The notes: a model not told the origin generated them from the sequence alone. DNA of 64,000 nt from Marinicella algicola (GCF_028401385.1 NZ_JAQOMR010000001.1:1614501-1678500), one strand, 5' to 3'; numbered from the stretch's first letter, positions 12,827-23,418 are shown. Made by a program: numbers and translations.

Positions 12827-13108
12827 CACCAACACAACTCCAGCCCAGAAACCTACAATTCATATCGGCTCAACCTGGCTCTCGACCGCCGACCGCACCG
12901 TTCTGGCTGCAATTCTGGACTGCGTTAGCTTAAGAACTTCTTGCGATGGAAGAATTTGCCAGCATGCTTAACGTTTATGGTTAACGCTTGGTTACAGGCG
13001 GCGATTTGCGGCTGCAACATGGGATGCAACAACGACTTCAATTTCATTGCATCTTCGTCTAAGAAGCGTCACAAACCCGAAGGATCGGAAAACAGGGATC
13101 GGTAGAGA
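12827..13108. promoter_or_regulatory. Divergent intergenic region, autotransporter / ppiD
   Basis: About 280 bases between divergently transcribed genes. It contains repeated TTAACG/GTTA elements near 12968-12993 (TTAACG, GGTTAACG, GGTTA) that could be regulator contacts. No confident -35/-10 pair was assigned. Confidence 0.35.
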
Positions 13109-15004
13109 ATGCTCGAAACAATGCGCAAAGGCGCCCAGACATGGGTAGCAAAATTTCTGTTGGTCCTTTTGATCATTTCGTTCGGCGTCTGGGGCGCTTC
13201 GAGCGCACTGTTTTCTTCGAATTCGGATGTGGTCGTTCAGGTCGGAAACAAAAGCGTTTCCTCGAACGAGTACCGCCTTGCCTATCAGCGCCAGATCAAC
13301 AGCCTGAGCAATCAGTTTGGCCGGCGGCTGACCGGGAAGAAGCCCGGATGATCGGCGTGGATCAGCAGGTTTATGCTCAGCTTGTGGCTGGTGCGGCGCT
13401 CGATCAACTGGCCGACAACATGAACCTCGGACTTTCCGAAGACCGCCTCGCCAAACTGATTGCCGAGGATCCTGCGTTTCAAAACAGCGACGGCCGGTTT
13501 GACCGCCAGCGGTTCAGCGCGCTGCTGCGCAATGTCGGCCTTAATGAAGACGACTACGTTGCCGAGCGGTCCAAGGTCGCTGTTCGTTCCCAGATCGTTG
13601 ACGGGCTGGCCGATGGCTTTGTCGCCCCCACGACCCTGGCTGACGCCATCCGGCAATATCGCAACCAGTCCCGCGTGGTTGACTACATTGTGCTCAACAG
13701 TGCCTTCGTCGATCCGGTCAAATCCCCGGGCGAAGATGTTCTTGAGCCCTGGTACGAACAGCGTAAGGCTGCCTATCGTGCCCCCGAATACCGCCAGTTT
13801 TCCTACGTCGAACTTCGCCCTTCAGCCATCGCCGACCCTGACGCGGTCTCCGCCGACGCCGTACGCGCGGACTACGAAGCCCGGGTCAATGCCTATACCA
13901 CTCCGGAAGAGCGTCAGATCCAGCAGCTGACATTTTCCGATCAGGCAGCGGCCGAACAGGCAGCCCAGGCACTCGAAGACGGCTCGAAAACCTTCGACCA
14001 ACTGATCGCCGACCAGGGTTTGACGAGCGGCGACGTGACGCTCGGCGTCTACGACAAGGGCCGGTTCCCCGATCAGGCGATCGACGATGCAGCCTTTGCC
14101 ATTGCGGAGAACGGAGGCACCAGCGGTGTCGTTCAGGGCAATTTCGGGCCGGTCATCATCCGTGTAACGGAGATTACGCCGGAAAGTGTTACGCCCTTAG
14201 CGGAAGTCGAGGATCAGATCTCGTCGTGAACTGGCCGAGCAGCAGGCGGCGGATGACATTCTCAACGTCGAAAACCAATATGAGGACCAGCGTGCCGGCG
14301 GTTCTTCCATGGCCGAAGCGGCTCAGAGTCTCGGCCTTGAAGCTGTAACCATCGACGCTATCGATTCCAACGGTCGTGATCAGGACAGCAATCCGATCGA
14401 CGATATCCCGCTTGGAACCGAGCTTATTGCCGCAATATTCGATACCGACATCGGCATCGAGAACCTTCCCCTCACCCTCGATGACGGCGGAGTTCTCTGG
14501 TACGAGGTTGAAGGGATCACGCCGCCGCGCGATCGCAGCTTCGAAGAGGTCCGCAGCCAGGTCGAAGCGGATTGGGCAGCCGAGCAGCAGCGCGACGCTC
14601 TGATCGCCAGGGCCAACGAAATGAAGGAGCGGGTCGAAAACGGCGAAAGCCTGTCGCAAGTTGCCGCCGACCTCGCAATCGACGTCGAGCAGAGCCCGTC
14701 ATTCACGCGGTCATCGCAGAACAGCGCGCTAGGTCCCGAAGCGGTTGCCGCCGCCTTCAGCGGCCCGCTGGGAACCGTGGCAACCGCGCCGCGCAACGGC
14801 GGCGACGAGCAAGTTGTCCTCTCCGTTGCGACGGTCGTCAATCCCACCGGCACGCTTGAGACCAGCGGCGACAATCAGGCCATCACCACCATTGCCTCCG
14901 CTGCCGGAGACGATATCCTTGATGAGATGATCAACAAGCTGCAGAGCGAATACGGTGTCTCCATCAATCAGACGCTCGCCGAGCAAGCTGTGAACCTGCG
15001 GTAA
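13109..15004 (+). CDS. PpiD/SurA-type periplasmic peptidyl-prolyl isomerase
   Basis: Membrane-anchored folding factor of about 632 residues. Residues 1-36 give a short cytoplasmic tail and one transmembrane helix ([20 protein letters not shown]), followed by a SurA_N-like domain ([20 protein letters not shown]) and a parvulin-like region. One G is missing near 13338 (RRLTGEEARMIG) and one surplus base is present near 14221 ([12 protein letters not shown]), giving three reading frames. It lies just ahead of trpD, an order seen in other Rhizobiales. The isomerase activity of such PpiD homologues is often weak, so the chaperone role is the safer call. Confidence 0.82.
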
Positions 15005-15018
15005 TCGAAAGCGGTGAA

Positions 15019-16041
15019 ATGTCCGAGCTCAAACCCTTCATAGCCAAGGTCGCATCCGGCCAGTCTCTTTCGGCCACGGGATCACGGCAGGCCTTCGATA
15101 TCCTGATGTCGGGCGAAGCGACGCCGTCCCAGATCGGCGGCTTCCTGATGGCACTCAGGGTCAAGGGCGAAACGGTGGACGAAATCATCGGCGCGGTCGA
15201 GACGATGCGGGCGAAAATGCTCACGGTCGCCGCGCCCGACGGGGCGATCGATATCGTGGGGACCGGCGGCGATGGCGCGGGCACCTACAATATTTCGACG
15301 CTTGCAGCGATTATTACGGCCGGCGCCGGGGTAACGGTCGCGAAACATGGCAATCGCGCACTCAGTTCGCGTTCCGGCACTGCCGACAGCCTTTCCGAAC
15401 TCGGTGTCAAGCTCGATATCGGGCCTGCTGCCATCGAAGCCTGCCTGCAGGAAGCGGGCATAGGCTTCATGTTCGCGCAGAAGCATCATGCCGCCATGCG
15501 CCATGTCGGCCCCTCGCGCGTCGAACTCGGCACACGCACGATCTTCAATCTTCTCGGTCCGCTCGCCAACCCGGCAGGCGTCAGCCGCCAATTGCTCGGG
15601 GTGTTCTCACCGCAATGGCTGGTTCCGCTTGCTGAGGTGCTGCGTGATCTCGGCTCTGAAAGCGTCTGGGTCGTGCATGGCCAAGGCCTCGACGAAATCA
15701 CCACGACCGGCGAGACCAGCGTCGTCGAGCTTGCCGGTGGCAAGATCCGCGAATTCACACTGACAACCGCCGATTTCGGTGTTGATCAGGTACCGCTTGA
15801 GGCGCTGCGCGGCGGTGACGGCAAGGTGAACGCGGCGGCGCTTCGCCAAGTGCTTGCCGGCGAGCGCAACGCCTATCGTGACATTTCTCTCTGCAACGCA
15901 GCCGCTGCACTGCTGATTGCAGGCAAAAGCGAAACATTGATCGGCGCGATGGAAATCGCCGCCCAGTCACTCGATAGCGGCAATGCGGCGCTGGCCCTTG
16001 ATCGGCTCATCGCGGTCTCCAACCAGAAATTCGAAGGCTGA
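15019..16041 (+). CDS. trpD: Anthranilate phosphoribosyltransferase
   Basis: Second step of tryptophan synthesis: transfers phosphoribosyl from PRPP to anthranilate. The 340-residue frame is intact, with the diphosphate loop [35 protein letters not shown], and the anthranilate-binding [12 protein letters not shown]. It begins 14 bases after the ppiD stop and is followed 11 bases later by trpC. Confidence 0.96.
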   Translation: MSELKPFIAKVASGQSLSATGSRQAFDILMSGEATPSQIGGFLMALRVKGETVDEIIGAVETMRAKMLTVAAPDGAIDIVGTGGDGAGTYNISTLAAIITAGAGVTVAKHGNRALSSRSGTADSLSELGVKLDIGPAAIEACLQEAGIGFMFAQKHHAAMRHVGPSRVELGTRTIFNLLGPLANPAGVSRQLLGVFSPQWLVPLAEVLRDLGSESVWVVHGQGLDEITTTGETSVVELAGGKIREFTLTTADFGVDQVPLEALRGGDGKVNAAALRQVLAGERNAYRDISLCNAAAALLIAGKSETLIGAMEIAAQSLDSGNAALALDRLIAVSNQKFEG

Positions 16042-16052
16042 GCGAGGCTTCC

Positions 16053-16850
16053 ATGACCGATATCCTCCGGAAAATCGAGACCTACAAACGCGAGGAAATC
16101 GCCGCGGCAAAGGCACGTGTTTCGCTTGCGGAGCTGAAGGCGCGGGCGCGCAACCAGGAGCCGCCGCGCGGTTTTCTGGCTGCCCTTCGCCGGAAGCAGG
16201 TCGAAGGACAGTTCGGCCTGATCGCCGAAATCAAGAAAGCCAGCCCGTCCAAAGGCCTGATTCGCCCGGACTTCGATCCGCCTGCCTTTGCAAAGGCCTA
16301 TGAGGAAGGCGGCGCTGCCTGCCTTTCGGTCTTGACGGACACACCAAGTTTTCAGGGCGCTCCCGAATTCCTGGCCGCAGCCCGCAATGCCTGTACCCTT
16401 CCCGCACTGCGCAAGGATTTCATGTTCGAACCCTATCAGGTCCACGAAGCCCGGGCCTGGGGTGCCGACTGTATTCTGATCATCATGGCAAGCCTTTCCG
16501 ACGATGAAGCCAGGGCACTGGAGGAAAGCGCCTTCGATCTGGGGATGGATGCGCTTCTGGAAGTGCACAACGAGGAAGAATGCGAACGCGCGCTGACGCT
16601 TTCCTCCGAGATGATCGGCATCAACAACCGCAATCTCAGAACCTTCGAGGTCTCTCTGGAAACCAGCGAGCGGCTCGCCGGCATGGTTCCGGAAAATCGG
16701 CTGATCATCGGAGAAAGCGGCGTTTTTGTTCATGACGACTGCCTGAGGCTTCAAAAGAGCGGCATGACCACTTTCCTCGTTGGCGAAAGCCTGATGCGCA
16801 AAAACGACATCGAAAGTGCAACGCGCGCTGCTGACGGGATCGAACGATGA
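16053..16850 (+). CDS. trpC: Indole-3-glycerol phosphate synthase
   Basis: Ring-closing enzyme of tryptophan biosynthesis, 265 residues, intact. Catalytic lysines and glutamates are visible in [41 protein letters not shown] and the [10 protein letters not shown] block; GESG near the C-terminus binds phosphate. It is monofunctional (no TrpF domain), as usual in alphaproteobacteria. Sits between trpD and moaC on one strand with short gaps. Confidence 0.96.
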   Translation: MTDILRKIETYKREEIAAAKARVSLAELKARARNQEPPRGFLAALRRKQVEGQFGLIAEIKKASPSKGLIRPDFDPPAFAKAYEEGGAACLSVLTDTPSFQGAPEFLAAARNACTLPALRKDFMFEPYQVHEARAWGADCILIIMASLSDDEARALEESAFDLGMDALLEVHNEEECERALTLSSEMIGINNRNLRTFEVSLETSERLAGMVPENRLIIGESGVFVHDDCLRLQKSGMTTFLVGESLMRKNDIESATRAADGIER

Positions 16851-16862
16851 AGCGCGGGCGCA

Positions 16863-17357
16863 ATGACAGACCGGACCGCGAAACTCACGCATCTTTCGTC
16901 CGAGGGCGAAGCTCATATGGTCGATGTCGGCGCCAAGGACGAGACACAGCGCAGCGCTACGGCTGAGGGCTATGTGCGCATGAAGCCGGAAACGCTGGCC
17001 CTGATCGAAAGCGGCAATGCGAAAAAGGGTGATGTTTTGGCGACGGCCAGGCTCGCGGGAATAATGGGCGCAAAGCAGACCGCCAGTCTCATACCGCTCT
17101 GCCATCCGCTGATGCTCACCAAGATTGCGGTGGATATCGTGCCAGACAACGCCCTGCCCGGTTTGCGGGTCACTGCCACGGCCCGACTGACCGGCAAGAC
17201 CGGTGTCGAGATGGAAGCCCTGACCGCGGTTTCCATCGCCTGCCTCACGATCTATGACATGGCTAAGGCTGTCGACCGTGAAATGGAGATCGGCGCGATC
17301 CGCCTCGTGGCAAAGTCTGGCGGAGCGAGCGGCGACTTCAAACGCGCGGAGGTTTGA
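16863..17357 (+). CDS. moaC: Cyclic pyranopterin monophosphate synthase
   Basis: Completes the first stage of molybdenum cofactor synthesis, converting the MoaA product to cPMP. The 164-residue protein is intact and carries the family's [21 protein letters not shown] start, the active-site stretch [11 protein letters not shown], and the [26 protein letters not shown] signature. It begins 12 bases after trpC and is followed by moeA, so both cofactor genes ride with the trp genes. Confidence 0.95.
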   Translation: MTDRTAKLTHLSSEGEAHMVDVGAKDETQRSATAEGYVRMKPETLALIESGNAKKGDVLATARLAGIMGAKQTASLIPLCHPLMLTKIAVDIVPDNALPGLRVTATARLTGKTGVEMEALTAVSIACLTIYDMAKAVDREMEIGAIRLVAKSGGASGDFKRAEV

Positions 17358-17360
17358 ACC

Positions 17361-18586
17361 GTGGCAAGCAACCTCCTACCTGTCGATGATGCGCTCGAAT
17401 TACTGCTGAAGGGCGTTGTTCCGATCAACCAAACTGAGAAACTCGATCTGATCGAGGCTGACGGGCGCGTCCTTGCCGAAGACATTGTTTCGCGTATGAC
17501 ACAGCCTCCCTTCAGCGCGTCTGCCATGGATGGCTATGCCGTGCGGGCCGCTGACGCGGATCGACCTGGCGCAACGCTTGCCGTGACCGGTACGATTGCG
17601 GCCGGTGCGACGCCGGGCGGAGAAGTCTCTCCGGCAACGGCGATGCGGATTTTCACCGGCGCGCCTCTGCCCCCGGCGCCGACAGCGTCATCGTCCAGGA
17701 AAATACACAAAGCGCTGGCAGCAGCCGGATTACGCTCACGATGGCTGCGGAACCGGGCGCGAACATCCGGGCCGCCGGACAGGATTTCCGCGAAGGCCAA
17801 ACGCTTTTGCACCGGGGTTGCCTGCTTGAAGCCCGCAGCCTGTCTCTGGCGGCCGCCGGCGGCCATGGCCAGCTCTCGGTATACCGCCGCCCACGGGTCG
17901 CCGTGCTGGCGACGGGTGACGAACTCGTGCCGCCGGGCACCTTGCCCGGCCCCGGCCAGATTTCCGCCTCTGCTGGTATCGCAATTCAATCGCTTGCCCG
18001 GACGAATGCCGCGGCGATCCGCGATCTCGGCATTGCCCGCGACGATGAGGCGTCCATCCGTGCGGCCGTCGACAAGGCGTGCGCGTGGGATGCCGATGTG
18101 CTGATCACGATCGGCGGCGCATCGGTCGGCGATCGTGACCTTGTTGGCCCAACTCTTCAGGCCATGGGCATGTCGCTCGATTTCTGGAAGATCGCCATGC
18201 GACCCGGAAAACCGCTGATGGTTGGAAACCTCGGCAATATGAAGGTCCTCGGCCTGCCCGGAAACCCGGTCTCAGCTTATGTCTGTGCCCTGATTTTTGC
18301 CGAACCGCTAATCCGCGCACTTGGCCATCTGCCACCGCTGAAGCGGCTGCAGACGGCGATTGCTGCAACACCAATCGGGCCAAACGGACCACGCCGTCAC
18401 TATATGCGCGGCAGATTTGTGTCCGCCACCGAAGGTCCGATGGTCGAGGTGTTCGAAAACCAGGATTCATCGCTTGTCTCGAAACTTGCCGAGGCGGACT
18501 GCCTGATTGTGCGTCAACCACACGAGCCGGCCGTCGAGCCCGGCGAACCGCTGGCGGTGATGAAAATCGACGCGCAAACGGGCTGA
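17361..18586 (+). CDS. moeA: Molybdopterin molybdenumtransferase
   Basis: Inserts molybdate into adenylated molybdopterin. About 409 residues after repair of one lost G near 17676 (PLPPGADSVIVQE). Visible motifs: PPFSASAMDGYAVRAAD at the N-terminus, ATGDELV and the MoCF signature GGASVGDRD with GKPLMVG and GLPGNPVSAYV. The GTG start at 17361 lies eight bases after GGAGG at the end of moaC, so translation is probably coupled. Beyond moeA the chromosome gives way to an accessory island. Confidence 0.92.
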
Positions 18587-18736
18587 GTGTAAGCGCAAGA
18601 GCGGAGTTTGTTAGGGACGCTCCACAGCTGAGCTGAAGGGTGTTTGTGCTTGACCTTGATCGAGAAGCGAAAGGACACAGCCAGAGTGCCAGGCAAAGGG
18701 TGCGCCACCGTTTCTCTGCGGCGCCAGCAGGTGTTG
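18587..18736. other. Spacer after moeA, no gene seen
   Basis: About 150 bases between moeA and a convergent orphan gene. I see no coding signature and no convincing hairpin terminator here. Confidence 0.4.
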
Positions 18737-19053
18737 TTATGATCCCTGGACGATAATTGATGTGCTGGGGCGTGATGCAATGGCATCCGCAACAGCCTCC
18801 GCATAGAGATCATCACCTGCAGTCAATTGCGGTGTAATTCTTGCATCCCATGTCCCGTCGGGCCTCACGGCGATGTTGCTTGCGACCAGGTCATCATTTT
18901 CTGTTTTGCTATATACATTGATCGACACTGTTGCGTTTTGGATGTTGCTCGTGTCCTCAGTTCCACCAAGGAATGTCCCTCCGTCCCAAAAAAGGTCATG
19001 TTTTTTGCGATGTTGAATTCGGGCCTCATCGGCACTTGGCTTGTGTTGTTCAC
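18737..19053 (-). CDS. AT-rich orphan, possible Ig-like beta-sandwich fragment
   Basis: About 105 residues starting at GTG 19053, which follows AAAGGGAGG at ideal spacing. One T is missing in the run of six near 18990; restoring it joins NMTFFWDGG to FLGGTEDTSNIQNATVSINVY. The second half (DDLVASNIAVRPDGTWDARITPQLTAGDDLYAEAVADA) resembles the strand pattern of bacterial Ig-like repeats, but the resemblance is weak and there is no signal peptide. The upstream DNA is strongly AT-rich, unlike the chromosome, suggesting acquisition. Function unknown. Confidence 0.5.
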
Positions 19054-19242
19054 GGTAATCCTCCCTTTAATATCCCCAATTTTTATACATTCTGAAAACG
19101 ATAGCAATCTTACACATAATTAATAAATATATTTTGATTTACTTGAATATAAATCAATCATGACTGACAAATATTGCACGACTGAAATAAGCGGTAAAGA
19201 TCCGCGGCATCGGGCATTCAGCGACAAATACGGAGAGACACG

Positions 19243-19359
19243 ATGGCCTGGACACACTTCATAGGCTGCACCATGACAGCAGCAAGCCTGGCAGCCGTTC
19301 ACTTGACCACAAACAGTCTCATGACCAGAAGACTTAGAGCCGGATTCAAAAGTTCATGA
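19243..19359 (+). pseudogene. Short ORF running into the IS end
   Basis: A GGAGAG-preceded ATG opens a 38-codon frame (MAWTHFIGCTMTAAS...) whose last eight codons lie inside the insertion sequence. It may be the 5' end of a gene truncated by the element. No family was recognised, and the other flank of the IS shows no continuation. Confidence 0.25.
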
Positions 19360-20265
19360 TGGGAAACAATATCGTGCGAGGCGTCTGGTCATCACCCTGA
19401 TGCTGGCGATGTTGACCCATGCTGTGGCGCTTGCGATGGACTTTTCCCAATCTTTGGCCAACCGACGGCATCGTCCGAACCAGCCGAAGGTGCGCTCCAC
19501 CACCCATCGGCGGGGCAGAACCTCAAAGCCTTTCGCTATGTCGGAGCGCTTGATGATTTCAAGGTTCCATTGGCCGCATCCGCGCAGCGCTTTTCGCAAC
19601 TTCTGCCCGGCATAGCCGCCATCTGCGAAGACATGGCGCAACCAGGGAAACGGTAGCGGATGGCTTTCAGGACATCGGGCGCACCGTCGCGGTCCTGGAT
19701 ATCGGCAGCATGGACAAGCACGAACAGCATCAGCCCGATCGTATCGGTGATGATGTGGCGCTTGCGGCCCTTGATCTTCTTGCCGGCGTCGTAGCCCGAA
19801 ACCCCGCCGCTTTCGGTGGTCTTGACACTCTGGCTGTCGATGACACCGGCTGTGGGCGAGGCCTCGCGCCCCTCCAGTTCGCGCGTAGCGCAGACGAGCA
19901 GATGATTGATGGTCTGCCAAAGGCCGATGTCGCGCCAGCCATAGAAATAGCCTCGCACCGTGGAGACCGGAGGAAGTCCTTCGGCAGAGCCCGCCATTGA
20001 CTGCCGCTGCCCGCAATATAAAGGATCGCGTTCACCACTTCCCTCATATTCGTTTTCCGTGGCCGCCCGCCGGGCTTGGCCAGCGGTATCAGTGGAGCAA
20101 TTACAGCCCACTCACGGTCCGTCAAATCGGTTGGATAGCGAAGGCGATCCCGGTTATGCTGCAGGCGGGTGATATCATTCCAGGGCATGCGATCCTCCAC
20201 GTTCTTGGCAGAGGTGGTTGAATCACATCCTTCTGATATCACTCAACAACTTTTAAATCGGGCTC
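19337..20265 (-). mobile_element. IS5-family insertion sequence, copy 1
   Basis: A 929-bp element bounded by imperfect inverted repeats: GAGCCGGATTCAAAAGTT on the left and, read inward from the right, GAGCCCGATTTAAAAGTT. It is nearly identical to the copy at 48391-49320, differing by one substitution (gatttc versus gatctc) and one G lost near 19971. Flanking trinucleotides are TTA on the left and TGA on the right, so a perfect target duplication is missing, unlike copy 2. Both copies have the same orientation. Confidence 0.88.
19354..20188 (-). CDS. IS5-family (IS427-like) DDE transposase, copy 1
   Basis: Transposase of about 278 residues beginning MPWNDITRLQHNRDRLRYPTDL, with DLTDREWAVIAPL, first catalytic Asp in GVIDSQSVKTTESGG, second in FADGGYAGQK and the Glu in RRWVVERTFGWF. 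Two frame breaks: a lost G near 19971 (KDFPPVSTVRG), absent from copy 2, and a shift at 19644-19650 shared by both copies, where the sense strand reads T-TTC-CCT, a canonical -1 slippery heptamer. A -1 shift there yields YRFPWLRHVFADGG, the expected protein, so the second break may be programmed. Confidence 0.85.
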
Positions 20266-20305
20266 TGAGATTCTTGCCGCTTTCTTGAAGATGTACGGCA
20301 AACCT

Positions 20306-20624
20306 CTAGTTCCGTTCGACCTGCTGGTCTGCTGCCTGCAGAAAGGCGCTCATTTTCAGTTGGACTGTTTCTTCGTCGATGGCGATGCCAGCCGCTGAGA
20401 AGTCACGCATCAATTTACGCAAAACATCATCATGGCCTTTATGGGTGAAGTCTGCCGCGATCACCTCGCTGGCATAGACGTCGATGTCGTCGCGGCCCAG
20501 CAGTCCTGCCGCCCATGCCGCAAGCATACGATTGCGCCGGGCGACAATCCGGAAACGTGCCGTTTCCTGATGCACAAACGCAGCTTCGAAAGCGCGCTCG
20601 ATCGGTGAAAATCGTATCGGCCAT
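20306..20624 (-). CDS. DUF1476 protein, ATP synthase zeta-type inhibitor
   Basis: About 105 residues. After one base is restored near 20600 (FTDRERAFEAAFVHQE) it matches DUF1476 proteins, the family of the zeta inhibitor subunit of alphaproteobacterial F1Fo-ATP synthase. Conserved features include FRIVARRNRMLAAWAAGLLG and VIAADFTHKGHDDVLRKLMRDF. The start ATG at 20624 follows TGGAGG. In rhizobia this gene commonly neighbours purC, as here, transcribed divergently. The inhibitor role is family knowledge; nothing in this window tests it. Confidence 0.78.
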
Positions 20625-20913
20625 CGCGACACCTCCACTTGCCAAGCTTGTTCCATGGACACCAATATCCGCCTCAATGAAAGTGGCTTCAAAAATGACG
20701 TTTGAAAAGAACAGGACTTAAATTTTTTCAATAATATCGTTTAAAAACGCGGATATTCGCGGACGAGATTTATTCAAACAGGGCGTTGTTGTCGCAATTG
20801 CCTTGAAAAACGCTTGGTTTTGATTGAGAAAGCCGCACGACTTCGCTATGCCAGCGAGAGAGACAAAAAATATAGCGTGGCCAGAACGGTCATGCCAACT
20901 TCGCGAGCTCAAA
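20625..20913. promoter_or_regulatory. Divergent AT-rich region, zeta inhibitor / purC
   Basis: Roughly 290 bases between divergent starts, AT-rich in 20715-20830. It must hold the promoter for the purCSQ genes. I found no riboswitch fold and no clear PurR-like palindrome. Confidence 0.35.
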
Positions 20914-21668
20914 ATGAATCGTCGCCGCCGGGTTTACGAAGGCAAGGGCAAAGTTCTTTATGAAGGCCCGGAGCCCGGAACGCTCATCCAGTTCTTCAAG
21001 GACGATGCTGGCACACAGCCCGGCGTCTCCGGCGAGGTGATTGACGGCAAGGGCGTCCTCAACAACCGCATTTCCGAATATGTCTTCGGCCATCTGAACG
21101 CGATCGGCATTCCCACACACTTTATCCGCCGCCTCAATATGCGTGAGCAGCTTGTGCGCGAAGTGGAAATGATTCCGCTGATCGTCACCGTCCGCAATAT
21201 CGCGGCCGGGTCTCTTTCACGCAGGCTCGGCATCGAGGAAGGCGTTCCCCTTCCCCGCTCGATCGTCGAGTTTTCGCTGAAATCGGACGAGCTGGACAAT
21301 CCACTCGTGACCGAAGAGCATATCACGGCCTTCGGCTGGGCCATGCCGCCAGAACTTGATGACATGATGGCGCTGGCCATTCGCATCAACGACTTTCTCT
21401 CGGGTCTTTTCTGGGCGCCGGCATGCAACTCGTCGACTTCAGGATCGAATGCGGCCGCTTTTTTGAAGGCGAGATGATGCGTATTATTCTGGCCGATGAG
21501 ATTTCGCCGGATTCGTGTCGTCTGCTGGACCTTCAGACGCACCAGCGCATGGATATCGATGCGCTCAGTGGAAAGGCGACCAGCGCCCATTCCGAAATCG
21601 CCCGCCGGCTCGGCATCATGAACGAGAACGAGCCGTCACGCGCAACCGGACCGGTACTTGTCAAATAG
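20914..21668 (+). CDS. purC: PurC-like SAICAR synthase lacking two conserved segments
   Basis: Clearly of the phosphoribosylaminoimidazole-succinocarboxamide synthase family: [73 protein letters not shown], and [11 protein letters not shown]. One C is missing near 21411 (FLSGLFLGAGMQ). Two segments are odd. After FKDDA the usual TAFN-type loop is replaced by GTQPGVSG, and the normal KDRFRRDMG stretch near the C-terminus is replaced by the shorter [10 protein letters not shown], losing conserved Arg and Asp. The expected Trp in CRLWD is Leu. It leads the purS-purQ genes, so either this is a divergent active form or a degenerate paralogue. Confidence 0.8.
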
Positions 21669-21687
21669 AAGATTGGGGTTTGAACCA

Positions 21688-21935
21688 GTGATCAATGCAC
21701 GTGTCATCGTTACCTTGAAAAACGGCGTTCTCGATCCGCAGGAAAGGCCATTGAAGGCGCCCTGCACGGCCTGGGTTTCGACGGGCTGTCCGGCGCGCGG
21801 CAGGGTAAGGTCTTCGACCTTTCTCTTGATACCGACGACCGCGCCAAGGCAGAGGCCGATGTTGCCGCCATGTGTGAGAAACTTCTGGCCAACATGGTGA
21901 TCGAGAACTACGCGGTCGAGCTGAGCCAAGTCTGA
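21688..21935 (+). CDS. purS: PurS subunit of FGAM synthetase
   Basis: Small subunit (82 residues) that bridges PurL and PurQ in the multi-subunit formylglycinamidine ribonucleotide synthetase. GTG start at 21688, text [31 protein letters not shown] after restoring one G near 21739, and the C-terminal [10 protein letters not shown]. Twenty bases after purC and 22 before purQ, in the standard order. Confidence 0.9.
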
Positions 21936-21957
21936 CGGCAGGAAGAGAGCGAAAGCC

Positions 21958-22632
21958 ATGAAAACCGTACTGATCCAGCTTCCGGGCCTCAACCGCGACC
22001 GTGACATGTTCGCTGCGATCCGGACGATCTCCGGTCACGACCCGATCACCGTCTGGCAGACCGAAACAGAACTGCCGGATGCCGATCTGATCGTCATTCC
22101 CGGCGGATTTTCCTACGGCGACTATCTGCGCTGTGGCGCCATTGCAGCGCGCATGCCGGTGATGCGTGCCGTTGCCGAAAAGGCGCGTGCGGGTGTGCGC
22201 GTGATCGGCGTGTGCAACGGTTTCCAGATCCTGCTTGAGGCCGGACTGCTCCCCGGTGCGCTGATGCGCAACGCCTCGCTCAAATTTGTTTGCCGTGAGG
22301 TCCGCCTTCAGGTCGCCAACAACCGCACCGTCTTTACATCCGCTTATGCGCAGGATGAAGTGGTTCGCTGCCCCGTGGCCCATCACGACGGCAATTATTT
22401 CGCTGAAGCTGACGAACTGGCAAGGCTTGAGGATCACGCCCAGGTGGTTTTTCGCTATGCAGAAGGCACGAACCCGAACGGCTCGCTCAACGATATCGCC
22501 GGCCTGGTGAATGCAAAGGGCAATGTCCTCGGCATGATGCCGCATCCGGAAAACCTGATCGAGACAGCCCACGGTGGCACGGATGGCCGGCGACTGTTTG
22601 AATCGGCCCTTGGCATGCTTGCCACAGCGTGA
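21958..22632 (+). CDS. purQ: PurQ glutaminase subunit of FGAM synthetase
   Basis: Class I glutamine amidotransferase subunit supplying ammonia to PurL. Intact at 224 residues, with [13 protein letters not shown], the nucleophilic Cys in [19 protein letters not shown], and the His-Glu pair in [10 protein letters not shown]. purL does not follow directly: after 132 bases an unrelated outer-membrane gene begins. Confidence 0.95.
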   Translation: MKTVLIQLPGLNRDRDMFAAIRTISGHDPITVWQTETELPDADLIVIPGGFSYGDYLRCGAIAARMPVMRAVAEKARAGVRVIGVCNGFQILLEAGLLPGALMRNASLKFVCREVRLQVANNRTVFTSAYAQDEVVRCPVAHHDGNYFAEADELARLEDHAQVVFRYAEGTNPNGSLNDIAGLVNAKGNVLGMMPHPENLIETAHGGTDGRRLFESALGMLATA

Positions 22633-22764
22633 GCCTTTCCGTCTCGCCTTGGAGTCATCTATTGAGCTTTTGCTTGACCTTGCAGCCGGAATCGTCAGAA
22701 ATGGCGCATTAACGTCGGCGCGTGATATAGGACCGTCGGCGGCTGTTTCACTATTGGAAAGACG

Positions 22765-23359
22765 TATGTGCTCATTATCGCTGGTAAAGCCCGCTGCCAT
22801 CGTGGCGTATCTGGCTCTGGGGGCGGGCAGTGTTTTCGCTGCAGACGCTGAAGTTGAAAAAGCCCCGGCTCCGGTCTCCCAGGACAGTGTTTTCGATGAA
22901 GCCCGTTTTGAAGTCGCAGCGTCTCTCGGCACTGACTCTGATTTCGAGAAGGGCGTATTTCTGATTCCAAGCTTGTTCTTCGACCCGCTTCACAGCAAGG
23001 GCCGGGAAGGCTTTGACAAGTTTCTGCACCCGCGTTTCTTTCTGAGCGCCAGCATTTCGACAGCTGACGAGGCCTCCCAGATCATGGCCGGTGCCAGTTG
23101 GAAGTTTCCGGTCGCGGGCCCCACATTTGTCGACATCGGCTTCGGTGGTGCACTGACGAACGGTAGCCTTGATGAATATGGCGGACGTGGCCCGGGCGTT
23201 GGCTCCCACGTTTTGTTTCACGAGTATATCGCCTTCGGTGTGGATCTGGATCACAGCTGGAGCGTCACCGCAACCGTGCGACACTCGTCAAATGCTGATC
23301 TCGCCAGCCCCAACAGCGGGCTGACCTATGGTGGTCTCGGCATTGCAAAGAGTTTCTGA
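22765..23359 (+). CDS. PagL-like lipid A 3-O-deacylase / acyloxyacyl hydrolase family
   Basis: Outer-membrane beta-barrel enzyme of about 197 residues. A signal peptide (IVAYLALGAGSVFAA) precedes a barrel with alternating hydrophobic strands and the PagL catalytic signature HSSNA (His and Ser of the catalytic dyad) near the C-terminus; the chain ends in Phe as expected for barrel assembly. PagL removes the 3-O acyl chain of lipid A. The gene is intact, stands alone between purQ and clpA, and is followed by a terminator. Substrate specificity is inferred from the family only. Confidence 0.75.
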
Positions 23360-23395
23360 AGCCACGCTCCTCAGTGCTTCGTTCTTAAACTGAAA

Positions 23396-23418
23396 ACGCC
23401 GGGCGATCTGCCCGGCGT
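23396..23418. terminator. Bidirectional terminator between pagL-like gene and clpA
   Basis: Nine-base perfect stem ACGCCGGGC / GCCCGGCGT with loop GATCT, followed by CTTAGTTTGT on plus and by TTTCAGTTT on minus, so it can serve both convergent genes. Confidence 0.8.

Noticed and set aside
9393..12835. Autotransporter as a true pseudogene
   Set aside because: All three breaks are G-run losses and the barrel ends correctly in an aromatic residue once repaired.
12968..12993. CtrA-type TTAA-N7-TTAA site upstream of ppiD
   Set aside because: The two TTAA boxes are nine bases apart, not seven, so the spacing does not fit the CtrA consensus.
15873..17105. Long minus-strand frame across trpD-trpC-moaC
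   Set aside because: It covers three intact, well-identified genes on the other strand and shows no family motif.
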